Shown here piece by piece: positions 33,138 to 40,553 of a stretch of DNA of 64,000 bases. A program made the translations under genes and the position numbers. This stretch comes from Micromonospora cathayae. Its GTDB lineage: Bacteria > Actinomycetota > Actinomycetes > Mycobacteriales > Micromonosporaceae. How positions within the stretch are numbered: the first letter of the stretch is position 1; each line of letters begins with the position of its first letter. The stretch lies in contig NZ_CP118615.1 in NCBI RefSeq assembly GCF_028993575.1, forward strand, positions 4,493,001-4,557,000, read 5' to 3'. Under the pieces are notes generated by a model that was not told where the DNA came from, did not search any database, and saw only the letters and a program-made list of their open reading frames with translations.

Positions 33138-34277
33138 GTGAACGACCACCCGCACGACCACCCGCACGCAGCAGGCCGCGCCCACGTCCACTCCCACCCG
33201 CACGACGCCGGCCACGGCCACGGCCATGGCCACCGTCATGGTCATGGTCGTTCCGTCGGGCACCAGCAGCATGGCGGGCGACCCGCCGGACGGTGGCACC
33301 GGCTGACCCACGCCGTCGTCCCGCACTCGCACGACAGCCGGGCCAAACTCGACCCGGCCCTGGAGTCCTCCCGCGACGGACTGCGCGCCCTGTGGATCTC
33401 CGTGGTCGGCCTCGGGATCACCGCGCTCGCCCAGGCGGTCATCGTGCTGCTCTCCGGCTCGGTGGCCCTGCTCGGCGACACCCTGCACAACGTCGCCGAC
33501 GCCCTCACCGCCGTACCCCTCGCCATCGCCTTCCTGCTCGGCCGGCGCGCCGCCACCCGCGCCTACACCTACGGCTACGGACGCGCCGAAGACCTCGCCG
33601 GCATCGTCATCGTCCTGGTCATCGCCGGCTCCGCCGTCGCCGCCGCCTGGACCGCCGTCGACCGGCTCCTGCACCCGGCCGAGGTGACCCATCTACCGTG
33701 GGTCGCCGCCGCCGGGTTCGTCGGCTTCGTCGGCAACGAAGTGGTCGCCCGCTACCGCATCCGGGTGGGCCGCCGCATCGGTTCCGCCGCCCTGGTCGCC
33801 GACGGCCTGCACGCCCGCACGGACGGCTACACCTCGCTCGCCGTCCTCGCCGCAGCCGGGGGTGCCGCCCTCGGCTGGCGCTGGGCCGACCCGGCCGTCG
33901 GCCTGGCCATCGCCGTCGCCATCACCTTCGTGCTCAAGGACGCCGCCCGCGAGGTCTACCGCCGGCTGATGGACGCCGTCGACCCCGAGCTGGTCGACCG
34001 GGCCGAGACCACCCTGCGCGCTGTCGACGGCGTCCGGGACGTCACCGCCGTACGGCTGCGCTGGATCGGCCACCGCCTGCACGCCGAAGCCGACCTCGTG
34101 GTCGACGCCGGCCTCAGCCTGGTCGCCGCCCACCAGATCGCCGCTGACGCCGAACACCAGCTCACCCACGCCGTACCCCGGTTGACCACCGCCACCGTGC
34201 ACACCGATCCGGACAGTCACCCGGGCGGACACCACCACCCCGCCCTGTCCCACCAACGCCGGCAGCTCGCCCACTGA
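33138..34277 (+). CDS. CDF-family zinc/cobalt/nickel exporter with His-rich N-terminus
   Basis: A 379-residue cation diffusion facilitator. GTG 33138 follows GGGGGAAC. Residues 1-75 hold many histidines (HPHDHPH, GHGHGHRHGHG). Six membrane helices follow, with metal-site motifs SGSVALLGDTLHNVADALTA (helix 2) and ALVADGLHARTDGYTS (helix 5). The C-terminal cytoplasmic domain (VDGVRDVTAVRLRWIGHRLH) is complete. Regulation by the divergent ArsR repressor is expected. Confidence 0.93.
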   Translation: MNDHPHDHPHAAGRAHVHSHPHDAGHGHGHGHRHGHGRSVGHQQHGGRPAGRWHRLTHAVVPHSHDSRAKLDPALESSRDGLRALWISVVGLGITALAQAVIVLLSGSVALLGDTLHNVADALTAVPLAIAFLLGRRAATRAYTYGYGRAEDLAGIVIVLVIAGSAVAAAWTAVDRLLHPAEVTHLPWVAAAGFVGFVGNEVVARYRIRVGRRIGSAALVADGLHARTDGYTSLAVLAAAGGAALGWRWADPAVGLAIAVAITFVLKDAAREVYRRLMDAVDPELVDRAETTLRAVDGVRDVTAVRLRWIGHRLHAEADLVVDAGLSLVAAHQIAADAEHQLTHAVPRLTTATVHTDPDSHPGGHHHPALSHQRRQLAH

Positions 34278-34587
34278 CCACCCCGCCCCGTCCGCCGATC
34301 CGTTGCTGACAGCTCAGCTACCCGACACGCCGAGCCGATCCCACCGCAACTGTCCGGAACGCGAGCTGCCATCCTCGGGGCACATCCGCCCATCGTGCTT
34401 CCCGGCTCCGCCAATCTCCGGCTTCGGGCCATGAATCCGGAGATGAGCGACGTATCGCGGCTGCCCTGGGGTTAGCGGGAAGTGCCACTTGTTGCGTCAG
34501 GGACCGGACGACGACGGCTCTGACGGTGAGGGCCGGGGGAGGGGAAATACTCGGGACACCTGCTTCTCCCACCCACGAGGAGGCGCG
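34278..34587. other. Intergenic stretch without recognisable gene
   Basis: 310 bases between the CDF transporter and the FlhE-like gene. No coding frame with family similarity, RNA gene or strong hairpin is evident. It presumably holds the promoter of the secreted protein. Confidence 0.5.
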
Positions 34588-35037
34588 ATGTCCCCCTGGC
34601 GTAAGGCCCTGCTCAGTCTCGCCGCCGTCCTGACTCTGGTGCTCGTCGCACCAGCCACCCCGGCGGTGGCCGCCGTCGGGTCGTACGGGGTCTCACCGAG
34701 CGGTGGCACCGTCTACCGCACCAACACCGTCTATTCCAGTTCGTTCGCCAACAGCCCGATCGCCGTACCCGCCGGGTCCACGATCACCGGCGTCAGCTGG
34801 CAGTTCAATCTGTCGAGCTATCCGTCCAACCTGACCCGGCAGCTCTGCAACCTCCAGCGCTGCGAGACCCTGTGGACGTTCGGTGGGAACTCCGGAACCT
34901 CCACCTACTTCAACGGGGATCCGGCCAGCAACAGTTGGTACTTCCGGTTCACCCTGGTCTTCGGCTCCGGATCCAGTGTGATCAACCCACCGGTGTACGC
35001 CTACACCCACAACGTGGCCGTCACCTACCAGTACTGA
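34588..35037 (+). CDS. Secreted FlhE-like beta protein
   Basis: A 149-residue secreted protein. GAGGAGG precedes ATG 34588, and the signal peptide ends near AVAA. The mature part has the FlhE-type order: ITGVSWQFNLSS, then RQLCNLQRCETLW with two cysteines, then YFRFTLVFGSGSSVINPP and a final NVAVTYQY strand. FlhE is a periplasmic flagellar accessory protein in enterobacteria. No flagellar gene is in this window, so another extracellular role is likely. Similarity is judged from memory of the family pattern. Confidence 0.62.
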   Translation: MSPWRKALLSLAAVLTLVLVAPATPAVAAVGSYGVSPSGGTVYRTNTVYSSSFANSPIAVPAGSTITGVSWQFNLSSYPSNLTRQLCNLQRCETLWTFGGNSGTSTYFNGDPASNSWYFRFTLVFGSGSSVINPPVYAYTHNVAVTYQY

Positions 35038-35100
35038 CCGGGCGCCATCCTCCAGCTCACCCGTCGACGGGGGGACATCTACCCGGCGCACTCTCCTCTG

Positions 35101-35138
35101 CGACCCGCCCCGGGATCAACCTCTCTGCGGGCGGGTCG
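35101..35138. terminator. Bidirectional stem-loop
   Basis: Perfect 10-bp arms (35101-35110 and 35129-35138) with an 18-base loop, between the converging ends of the FlhE-like gene and the GntR fragment. Confidence 0.6.
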
Positions 35139-35141
35139 TGC

Positions 35142-35378
35142 CTAGGAGTTCTGCTCCGACGTGTCGGCTACGAAGACGCCGATGCCCATGCGGCCGACAA
35201 GTTCGCCAAGCTCGATCATGGAATCCAGTGCCCGCCGTACGGTGACATGGCTGGTGTCGTACTCTTCGGCCAGCAAGCGTGTGGAGGGAAGCTTGCTTCC
35301 CGGCGGGTAGATGCCTGCCCGGATCTTTGCGCGTAGGTCATCTCTGATCTGTCGCCAGAGCGGCTGGGCGTACGGCAC
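35142..35378 (-). CDS. Short GntR-type DNA-binding protein
   Basis: A 78-residue GntR winged-helix domain: PLWRQIRDDLRAKIRAG, YPPGSKLPSTRLLAEEYDTS, HVTVRRALDSMIELGELV. GTG 35378 is chosen because the fold begins there. There is no effector domain, although short stand-alone GntR proteins of this size often sit beside XRE/DUF397 genes in actinomycetes. It is divergent from the decayed XRE gene, so it may itself be a relic. Confidence 0.78.
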   Translation of the reverse strand: MPYAQPLWRQIRDDLRAKIRAGIYPPGSKLPSTRLLAEEYDTSHVTVRRALDSMIELGELVGRMGIGVFVADTSEQNS

Positions 35379-35411
35379 GCGGTCAGCAAAGCAGTCTCGG
35401 GCAAGTCGAGC

Positions 35412-36066
35412 GTGCCGCGTCGACAGCTCGGGCGGATGCTGCGGGAGCGGCGGTTCGCCGCCGGGATCACGCTGGACGCGGCGGCGGTGGCGTTGCAGTG
35501 CAGCCGGCAGAGGGTGTGGCGGATCGAGACCGGCGGCGGCACCGTGCGCGGCGTCGACGTGCGGGCCATGTGCGAGCTGTACGGCGTGGCCGCCGACCTG
35601 GCCGCCGCGCTGATCTCCCTGGCTGGCGAAACGCGCCCCAGCGGCTGGTGGCACGCGTACGGTGCGGTGCCGGCCTGGCTGGGCCTCTACCCGGGGCCGG
35701 CGGCTGCGCGAGTACGCCGACGCGCTGGTGCCGGCGCTGCTGCAGACCCCCCGGGTACGCGCGGACGCTGCACGACGTCGACCCGGAGCTGACCGACGAC
35801 GGCCGGGAGCGGCTGGTGGCGGTCCGGCTCGACCGCCAACGCCTGTTGCGGCGACGGTTGCCGCCACCGCCCCGGCTGGACGTGGTGCTCGCCGAGGCGG
35901 CGCTGCTGCGGGTGGCCGGCGGCTGACCGGGGCGCTCTACCTGGACCGGCCGGCGGAGCTGGAGGCGTTCGAGCGGGCCTGGGCGAGTCTCGACGCGTTG
36001 GCGCTGGACCGGGAACAGTCCCGGCGGGCCATCGGCAAGATCGCCGAGGAGGTGCACCGTGCTTGA
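35412..36066 (+). pseudogene. Frameshifted XRE-family/DUF5753 regulator
   Basis: Similarity passes between frames. 35412-35705 encodes an XRE helix-turn-helix (LGRMLRERRFAAGITLDAAA) and the DUF5753 start (GWWHAYGAVPAWLGLY). RLREYADALVPALLQTPRV then continues in another frame. After that DDGRERLVAVRLDRQRLLRR and LDVVLAEAALLRVAGG are in a third frame. The C-terminal LDRPAELEAFERAWASLDAL is back in the second frame. The middle of DUF5753 is missing between RVAGG and ALYLDRP. At least three frame changes and one deletion make it inactive. Confidence 0.8.
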
Positions 36067-36097
36067 CCGGGTCCACCGCAGCGCCAACGGGAGTTAG
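36059..36097 (+). pseudogene. DUF397 gene stub
   Basis: A 12-codon frame (VLDRVHRSANGS, stop) starts inside the end of the XRE pseudogene, where these operons normally place DUF397. The SxNG pattern is that of the DUF397 N-terminus; the remaining 50 or so residues are absent. Confidence 0.5.
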
Positions 36098-36105
36098 GGC
36101 GGGCG

Positions 36106-36438
36106 TCAGGTTGTGATCTCCAGATGACGGATCCTGTCGCCGGCAAGCGTGAACCGCCAGGTCAGGTCGGCCGTACCGCCCGGGAAGTTTCCCTCGATGC
36201 GGCCGCTGACCAGGAAGGCGTCCGCCCCGGCCGGCTCCACCCGGCGCAACTCGGTCGTGTACTCGTACCGCGACGCCGGCCCCTCCTGCCAGGCCCGGAT
36301 CTCCGACCGGCCGCGCCGGGTCTCGCTCTCGTCGACGACCACCGCGTCCTCGCTGAACAGGCCGATGACGCTCTCGACGTCGCGACGCGCACTTGCGTCG
36401 AAGTACTCACGTACGACCTTGGGAACTGCCGTGTCCAT
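36106..36438 (-). CDS. SnoaL/NTF2-like small protein
   Basis: A 110-residue NTF2-like fold: VVREYFDASARRDVESVIGLFSEDAVVVDE, RGRSEIRAWQEG and a C-terminal sheet ending TWRFTLAGDRIRHLEI. Such proteins bind or isomerise small molecules, often in regulated stress or degradation loci. It is divergent from a TetR gene and shares a 67-base promoter region with two palindromes, so the TetR product probably represses it. Confidence 0.82.
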   Translation of the reverse strand: MDTAVPKVVREYFDASARRDVESVIGLFSEDAVVVDESETRRGRSEIRAWQEGPASRYEYTTELRRVEPAGADAFLVSGRIEGNFPGGTADLTWRFTLAGDRIRHLEITT

Positions 36439-36476
36439 GTCGCTCCCTCCGCTGCCAGCTGCGCTATACCGATCTC

Positions 36477-36507
36477 TGTAGCGCTACATGGAGTACTATA
36501 GCGCTAT
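36477..36507. promoter_or_regulatory. Twin TetR-type palindromes
   Basis: TGTAGCGCTACA (36477-36488) and ATAGCGCTAT (36498-36507) are perfect palindromes sharing the core TAGCGCTA, with cores 20 bases apart. The second overlaps the TetR start codon. A weaker third copy (TGCGCTATA) lies near 36460. Confidence 0.7.
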
Positions 36508-37213
36508 GCCTCGTCGTGCGGTGAGCGGTAATGCCCGAGACCGTCTTCTCCTAGCCGCTGCCGAGCTGATGGACAGCTCCGGGGGCCGTGACCTGTCGAC
36601 CCGGGCGGTCTGCGAGCGCGCCGGGGTGCAGGCGCCGACGTTGTACCACCACTTCGGCAGCAAGCAGGGCCTGATCGACGCGGTGATCAACCACGGCTTC
36701 AGCCAGTACGTCCATTCCCCACGGCCCTCCGGTGGCAGCCGGGACGCGCTGGACGACATCCGTCATGGCTGGGACGAGCATGTCCGGTTCGGCCTGGAAC
36801 ATCCGACCTTCTACGCCCTGCTCTACGGACGGGTCGAGCCCGGCCGGCCGTGCGCCATCACCGCGCCCGCCCACGCCATGCTGCGGGATCTGCTGAACGC
36901 TGCTGCGCGCCAAGGGCTGCTGCGGGTGCCGATCGACGACGCGGCCGAGCAGCTCCTCGCCGCCAACGTCGGCGTCACCCTCAGCCTGATCACGCAACCC
37001 GAGGAGGCGCGCGACCCGGGCCTCTCGGACCGGGTACGTGAGGCCGCGCTCGCCGGTGTCCTCGACACCACCGCACGCGGCGAGTCCCCGGCGGCGACCC
37101 GGGCCAGCACTGCGCTGGCGCTGCGGACGATGCTGGAGCAGGATCCGACCGGGCTCACCGCCGGGGAGCACGCACTCCTCGGCGAGCTGCTGGACCGCCT
37201 CGGGCGCTCCTGA
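36506..37213 (+). CDS. TetR-family transcriptional regulator
   Basis: A 235-residue TetR protein. N-terminal helix-turn-helix: ARDRLLLAAAELMD, STRAVCERAGVQAPTLYHHF, GSKQGLIDAVI. The larger C-terminal ligand domain has FYALLYGRVEPG. ATG 36506 is preferred (GGAG upstream); ATG 36488 is an in-frame alternative. The twin palindromes over its start imply autorepression and control of the divergent SnoaL-like gene. Confidence 0.9.
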   Translation: MPRRAVSGNARDRLLLAAAELMDSSGGRDLSTRAVCERAGVQAPTLYHHFGSKQGLIDAVINHGFSQYVHSPRPSGGSRDALDDIRHGWDEHVRFGLEHPTFYALLYGRVEPGRPCAITAPAHAMLRDLLNAAARQGLLRVPIDDAAEQLLAANVGVTLSLITQPEEARDPGLSDRVREAALAGVLDTTARGESPAATRASTALALRTMLEQDPTGLTAGEHALLGELLDRLGRS

Positions 37214-37255
37214 ACCGTGCCGGATCCGTTCGCCTGGTCGTAGGTTGCTGCGTCC

Positions 37256-37445
37256 GTAACGAAGCCGGTCCCCACCCAGGCCGACCGGGACGCGTACGTG
37301 GCCTGCGTGAAGGCGACCCCGCAGGCCGGTGGGGACAATCCGGTGGCCGTGGTGGGGGTGACCGCGACTGCGGTGCCGTTCACCAAGGAGGTCACCCCGG
37401 CCGAGCGGACCAGGCACAGCACGACAACGACCTGTCGCGCGAGCG
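37256..37445 (+). other. Possible coding remnant, unrecognised
   Basis: An open stretch without a good start reads VPTQADRDAYVACVKATPQ and VVGVTATAVPFTKEVTPAER before a stop at 37449. It looks protein-like but matches nothing I know. It abuts the helicase tail and may belong to the same deleted segment. Confidence 0.3.
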
Positions 37446-37539
37446 GTGCCTGATCTTCGTGGCCGGTACCCGGGCCCGAGAGGCCCTGTACGTGTCGTGG
37501 TCCGGGCAGCCCAGCCCGTTCCTGGCCGTGGTCGCCTGA
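37420..37539 (+). pseudogene. C-terminal remnant of UvrD/Rep-type DNA helicase
   Basis: The frame reads DNDLSRERCLIFVAGTRARE then ALYVSWSGQPSPFL before the stop at 37537. RCLLFVAxTRARExLxVSW and PSPFL are the end of motif VI and the C-terminus of UvrD-family helicases. No upstream helicase sequence remains, so this is a deletion relic. Confidence 0.65.
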
Positions 37540-37589
37540 TTCCCCGGTCGGCACCCCGTTCAGGGCAGGGGACGCCGGTCACCCGCTCA

Positions 37590-37621
37590 TGTATCGGGTC
37601 TGTATGGCCGACTCGTACGGT
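37590..37621 (+). promoter_or_regulatory. SARP-type promoter of thioredoxin/exporter operon
   Basis: Heptamers TGTATCG (37590-37596) and TGTATGG (37601-37607) are directly repeated with an 11-base period. Eight bases later stands TACGGT (37616-37621), a TANNNT -10. This is the classic SARP arrangement. The thioredoxin ATG is at 37668. Confidence 0.7.
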
Positions 37622-37667
37622 CGCCGCGTGTCCCACAGGGGCCGGTCGATCTATCGAGGAGTTCCAC

Positions 37668-38201
37668 ATGTATCTCGCTGTCGCCGTTGTCGTGGGGGTC
37701 GTCGCCCTGCTCAATCTGGTCCTGACCTTCGGGGTGATCCGACGCCTGCGTGAACACACCGACCAGCTCTCGCGGGTCGCCCGCCCGGCGGAGGACGCGA
37801 TCCTGCCGGCCGGTACCACGATCGGGGACTTCACCGTCACCACCGTCGACGGGGAGGTGATCTCCTCGGACCGGCTGGGGAGCCGTACCCTGGTCGGTTT
37901 CTTCAGCCCCGGCTGCCCGGCGTGCGAGACCCTGCTGCCGACCTTCGTCGAGTACGCGGCGACCGTGCCCGGGGGCCGGCAGCGGGTCCTGGCGGTGGTG
38001 GCGGGGGAGAGTGACGGCGCGTCGGAGCACGTCGAGAAGCTGCGTGGGTCCGCGCGGGTGGTCCGGGCCGGCTACGAGGACGCCGTGATGACGGCCTTCG
38101 GGGTCAAGGCGTTTCCAGGGGTGTGCATGATCGAGGCGGACGGGACCATCGAGGTCGCGGGCGGGAACCTTGCCGGTTTCCCCGCCCCTGCGGCGGTATG
38201 A
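37668..38201 (+). CDS. Membrane-anchored TlpA/MauD-like thioredoxin
   Basis: A 177-residue protein. GAGGAG precedes ATG 37668. One N-terminal membrane helix (YLAVAVVVGVVALLNLVLTF) is followed by an extracytoplasmic thioredoxin domain with FFSPGCPACETLLP (CPAC). The cis-Pro site is KAFPGVCMIE. The layout is that of MauD, which matures disulfides in methylamine dehydrogenase. Its stop overlaps the ABC exporter start (ATGA). Probably it oxidises or isomerises disulfides in the nearby ten-cysteine peptide, with MauE as the membrane redox partner. Confidence 0.86.
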   Translation: MYLAVAVVVGVVALLNLVLTFGVIRRLREHTDQLSRVARPAEDAILPAGTTIGDFTVTTVDGEVISSDRLGSRTLVGFFSPGCPACETLLPTFVEYAATVPGGRQRVLAVVAGESDGASEHVEKLRGSARVVRAGYEDAVMTAFGVKAFPGVCMIEADGTIEVAGGNLAGFPAPAAV

Positions 38202-40198
38202 GCGGCGACCCGGGAGCGACCGGCTCCTCGGCGGCGGCTGCCGATCCGGGAGCGACCGGCTCCCCGGCGGCGGGTGCCGATCCGGGAGCGACCGGCTCCT
38301 CGGCGGCGGGTGTCGATCCGGCCGGTGGCTTGCGCCGGGCGGCGGTGGTGGCGGGGCGGCTCACCTGGCGGGCCGCCCCGCTGGCTGTGTCCGTCCAGGT
38401 CGTCTGCATGCTCGCCGTCGCGGCGGTGCCGGTCGCGGTCGCGTGGTTGACCAAGCTGGTGGTGGACGGCCTGGCCGACGGTGAGCCGCTGTCGGCCCTG
38501 ACGGCGTTGGCCGCCGCCCTGGCTGGTGCCGGGGTGGCGGCGGCGGTGTTCCCGCACGCCGGACAGTACCTTCGGGCCGAGATCGACCGGCGGGTCGCGC
38601 TGAGCGCCGAGGACGGCCTGTACCGGGCGGTCGAGCGGTTCACCGGGCTGGCCAGGTTCGACAGTCCCGAGTTCCTGGACCGGCTGCGGATGGCCATGCA
38701 GGCGGCCAGTACCCCGGGGGCCGCCGTCGCCGGCGGCTTCGGCCTGCTGCGCGGTGCGGTGACGGCGGTCGGCCTGGTCGGTTCGTTGGCCGTGATCAGC
38801 CCGGTGATGACCGGCGTGCTGGTCCTGACCGGGATACCGATGCTGCTGATGGAGTTGTACCTGTCGCGGCGACGGGCCGCGATGATGTGGCTGATCAGCC
38901 CCACCGAGCGGCGTCGGGTCTTCTACCAGGGCCTGCAGGAGAACCCGCAGGCGGTGAAGGAGATCCGGCTGTTCGGGACCGGTGGCTTCCTGCGCGGGCG
39001 GATGCTGACCGAGCGGCGGACGGCGGACGCCGCCAAGCGCCGGGAGGACCGTCGTGAGCTGGCGGTACAGGGCGGACTCGCGCTGCTCGGCGCGGTCGTC
39101 GCCGGGGCCGGCCTGCTGTGGGCGGTCGCTGCGGCCCGGCGTGACGCCCTCTCCATCGGCGACGTGTCGATGTTCGTGGCCGCGGTGGCCGGTGTGCAGG
39201 GCGCGCTCGCCACGCTGGTGCAGTCCGCCGCCCAGACCCATCAGCATCTGACGATGTTCGTCCACTACGTGACGGTGCTGCGCACCGGGTCGGACCTGCC
39301 GGCGAGTCCGGCTCCGACGCCGGTGCCGCGGCTGCGCCGGGGCATCGAGCTGCGCGACGTGTGGTTCCGGTACGACGACGGGCATCCGTGGGTGCTGCGC
39401 GGGGTGAACCTGTTCCTTCCGGAGGGGCTCGCGGTGGCCCTGGTCGGCCTGAACGGGGCCGGCAAGAGCACGTTGATCAAGCTGCTGTGCCGGTTCTACG
39501 ACCCGACCCGTGGGGCGATCCTCTGGGACGGGGTGGACCTGCGCGACGTCGACCTGGCCGAGCTGCGTACCCGCATCGGTGCGGTCTTTCAGGACTACAT
39601 GACGTACGACCTGAGCGCCACCGAGAACGTCGCGCTGGGCGACCTGTCGGCCCTGGACGACCCGGACCGGGTGCGGGCGGCGGCCCGCCGCGCGGGTGTC
39701 CACGAGGTGCTCGACGGGCTGCCCCGGGGCTACGACACGCAGCTGACCCGGTCATTCTTCGGCGGGTCGGAGGAAGAGGAGGCACAGGCCGGGGTCCGGC
39801 TCTCCGGGGGGCAGTGGCAGCGGGTGGCGCTGGCCCGGGCCTTCCTGCGTGACCAGCGGGACCTGATGATCCTCGACGAGCCGAGCGCCGGGCTGGACGC
39901 CGAGGCGGAGCACGAGGTCCACAGCCGGCTCCGGGAGCACCGGGCCGGGCGCACCAGCCTGCTCATCTCGCACCGGCTGGGGGCGATCCGGGACGCCGAC
40001 CGGATCGTCGTGCTCGCCGACGGCGTCGTCGCCGAGCAGGGCACCCATGCGGAGCTGGTCGCCAAGCCGGGCACGTACGCCCGGCTCTTCGCTCTCCAGG
40101 CCGCCGGGTATCGCGACGACGCCGAGGTCAACGGGCGCAATGCAAAGTCGTCCGTCGATGTATCGGCGTTGGCCCGCGACTGTATCGACGCTTCCTAG
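38198..40198 (+). CDS. ABC exporter, fused membrane and ATPase domains
   Basis: A 666-residue half-transporter. Residues 1-40 contain three 12-residue DPGATGSxAAxx repeats. A six-helix membrane domain follows, then an ATPase with Walker A GLNGAGKSTL, signature RLSGGQWQRVAL, Walker B LMILDEPSAGL and switch His in LLISHRLG. An acidic insert (GGSEEEEAQAG) precedes the signature. There is no C39 peptidase domain, so leader removal must be done elsewhere, plausibly by the S26 protease. ATG 38198 overlaps the thioredoxin stop. The adjacent peptide is its likely cargo. Confidence 0.88.
   Translation: MSGDPGATGSSAAAADPGATGSPAAGADPGATGSSAAGVDPAGGLRRAAVVAGRLTWRAAPLAVSVQVVCMLAVAAVPVAVAWLTKLVVDGLADGEPLSALTALAAALAGAGVAAAVFPHAGQYLRAEIDRRVALSAEDGLYRAVERFTGLARFDSPEFLDRLRMAMQAASTPGAAVAGGFGLLRGAVTAVGLVGSLAVISPVMTGVLVLTGIPMLLMELYLSRRRAAMMWLISPTERRRVFYQGLQENPQAVKEIRLFGTGGFLRGRMLTERRTADAAKRREDRRELAVQGGLALLGAVVAGAGLLWAVAAARRDALSIGDVSMFVAAVAGVQGALATLVQSAAQTHQHLTMFVHYVTVLRTGSDLPASPAPTPVPRLRRGIELRDVWFRYDDGHPWVLRGVNLFLPEGLAVALVGLNGAGKSTLIKLLCRFYDPTRGAILWDGVDLRDVDLAELRTRIGAVFQDYMTYDLSATENVALGDLSALDDPDRVRAAARRAGVHEVLDGLPRGYDTQLTRSFFGGSEEEEAQAGVRLSGGQWQRVALARAFLRDQRDLMILDEPSAGLDAEAEHEVHSRLREHRAGRTSLLISHRLGAIRDADRIVVLADGVVAEQGTHAELVAKPGTYARLFALQAAGYRDDAEVNGRNAKSSVDVSALARDCIDAS
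38207..38314 (+). repeat. Three 36-bp tandem repeats at exporter 5' end
   Basis: Units at 38207-38242, 38243-38278 and 38279-38314 each encode DPGATGS(S/P)AA(A/G)(A/V). They keep the reading frame and differ by a few bases, so copy number may vary between strains. Confidence 0.85.
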
Positions 40199-40201
40199 AG
40201 T
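40159..40201 (+). promoter_or_regulatory. SARP-type promoter of cysteine-rich peptide gene
   Basis: TGTATCG occurs at 40159-40165 and 40181-40187, exactly 22 bases (two 11-base periods) apart, with a weak middle copy TGGCCCG (40170). Eight bases after the last copy is TAGAGT (40196-40201), a TANNNT -10. The site lies in the last codons of the exporter gene, giving the peptide its own promoter. Confidence 0.7.
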
Positions 40202-40233
40202 CGATTCCAGAACATCGAGAGGGGGTGATTCAT

Positions 40234-40422
40234 ATGAGGATGATCAACAAGTTCGCCGACCGGATGCTGACCGCCTTCGTGCCGAAGGCGGCGGCCGGTG
40301 CCTGCTGCGTCGAGCAGGGATCGTGCTACTTCTCCAGCACCGGCTGCCCGACGGGCCGACTCAAGCGCTGTTGCTTCGACTGCAACTGCCGGGCGGTCTG
40401 TGGGGCCTGCGAATGGGCCTGA
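40234..40422 (+). CDS. Cysteine-rich peptide precursor (ten Cys), putative RiPP or disulfide-rich peptide
   Basis: A 62-residue peptide. AGGGGG precedes ATG 40234 by 8 bases. Residues 1-23 (MRMINKFADRMLTAFVPK, AAAGA) form a leader that is amphipathic, not a standard signal peptide. It ends in an Ala-rich AxA-like stretch directly before Cys24-Cys25. The C-terminal 39 residues contain ten cysteines: CC at 24-25, C31, C38, CC at 46-47, C50, C52, C56, C59. That is enough for five disulfides or thioether cross-links. No lanthionine or radical SAM enzyme is nearby; thioredoxin, MauE, ABC exporter and S26 protease genes are. A perfect hairpin ends the unit. Confidence 0.78.
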   Translation: MRMINKFADRMLTAFVPKAAAGACCVEQGSCYFSSTGCPTGRLKRCCFDCNCRAVCGACEWA

Positions 40423-40433
40423 CGCTGACGCAC

Positions 40434-40469
40434 GGTGTGCGCCGGACGGTCGACCGTCCGGCGCACACC
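40434..40469. terminator. Perfect 36-bp palindromic terminator
   Basis: Bases 40434-40469 are a perfect self-complementary palindrome with 18-base arms, centred on TCGA. It starts 11 bases after the peptide stop and separates it from the convergent S26 gene, so it can end both transcripts. Confidence 0.8.
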
Positions 40470-40553
40470 TGTCGGTACGCCACGAGGACCGGCGGTGACC
40501 CGGCCGACTCGTCGATCGGCCGGCCGGGCCGGTACGCGCCGCCGCCGGGCGGG

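Noticed and set aside
33081..34277. Earlier ATG start (MSTYYLRR) for the CDF transporter
   Set aside because: It would overlap the divergent ArsR gene and lacks a ribosome site. GTG 33138 has GGGGGA and begins the His-rich tail.
40234..40422. Lanthipeptide or lasso precursor
   Set aside because: No LanM/LanB/LanC, lasso cyclase, radical SAM or YcaO gene is nearby, and the leader has no GG or lasso Thr motif. The redox and S26 genes fit disulfides better.
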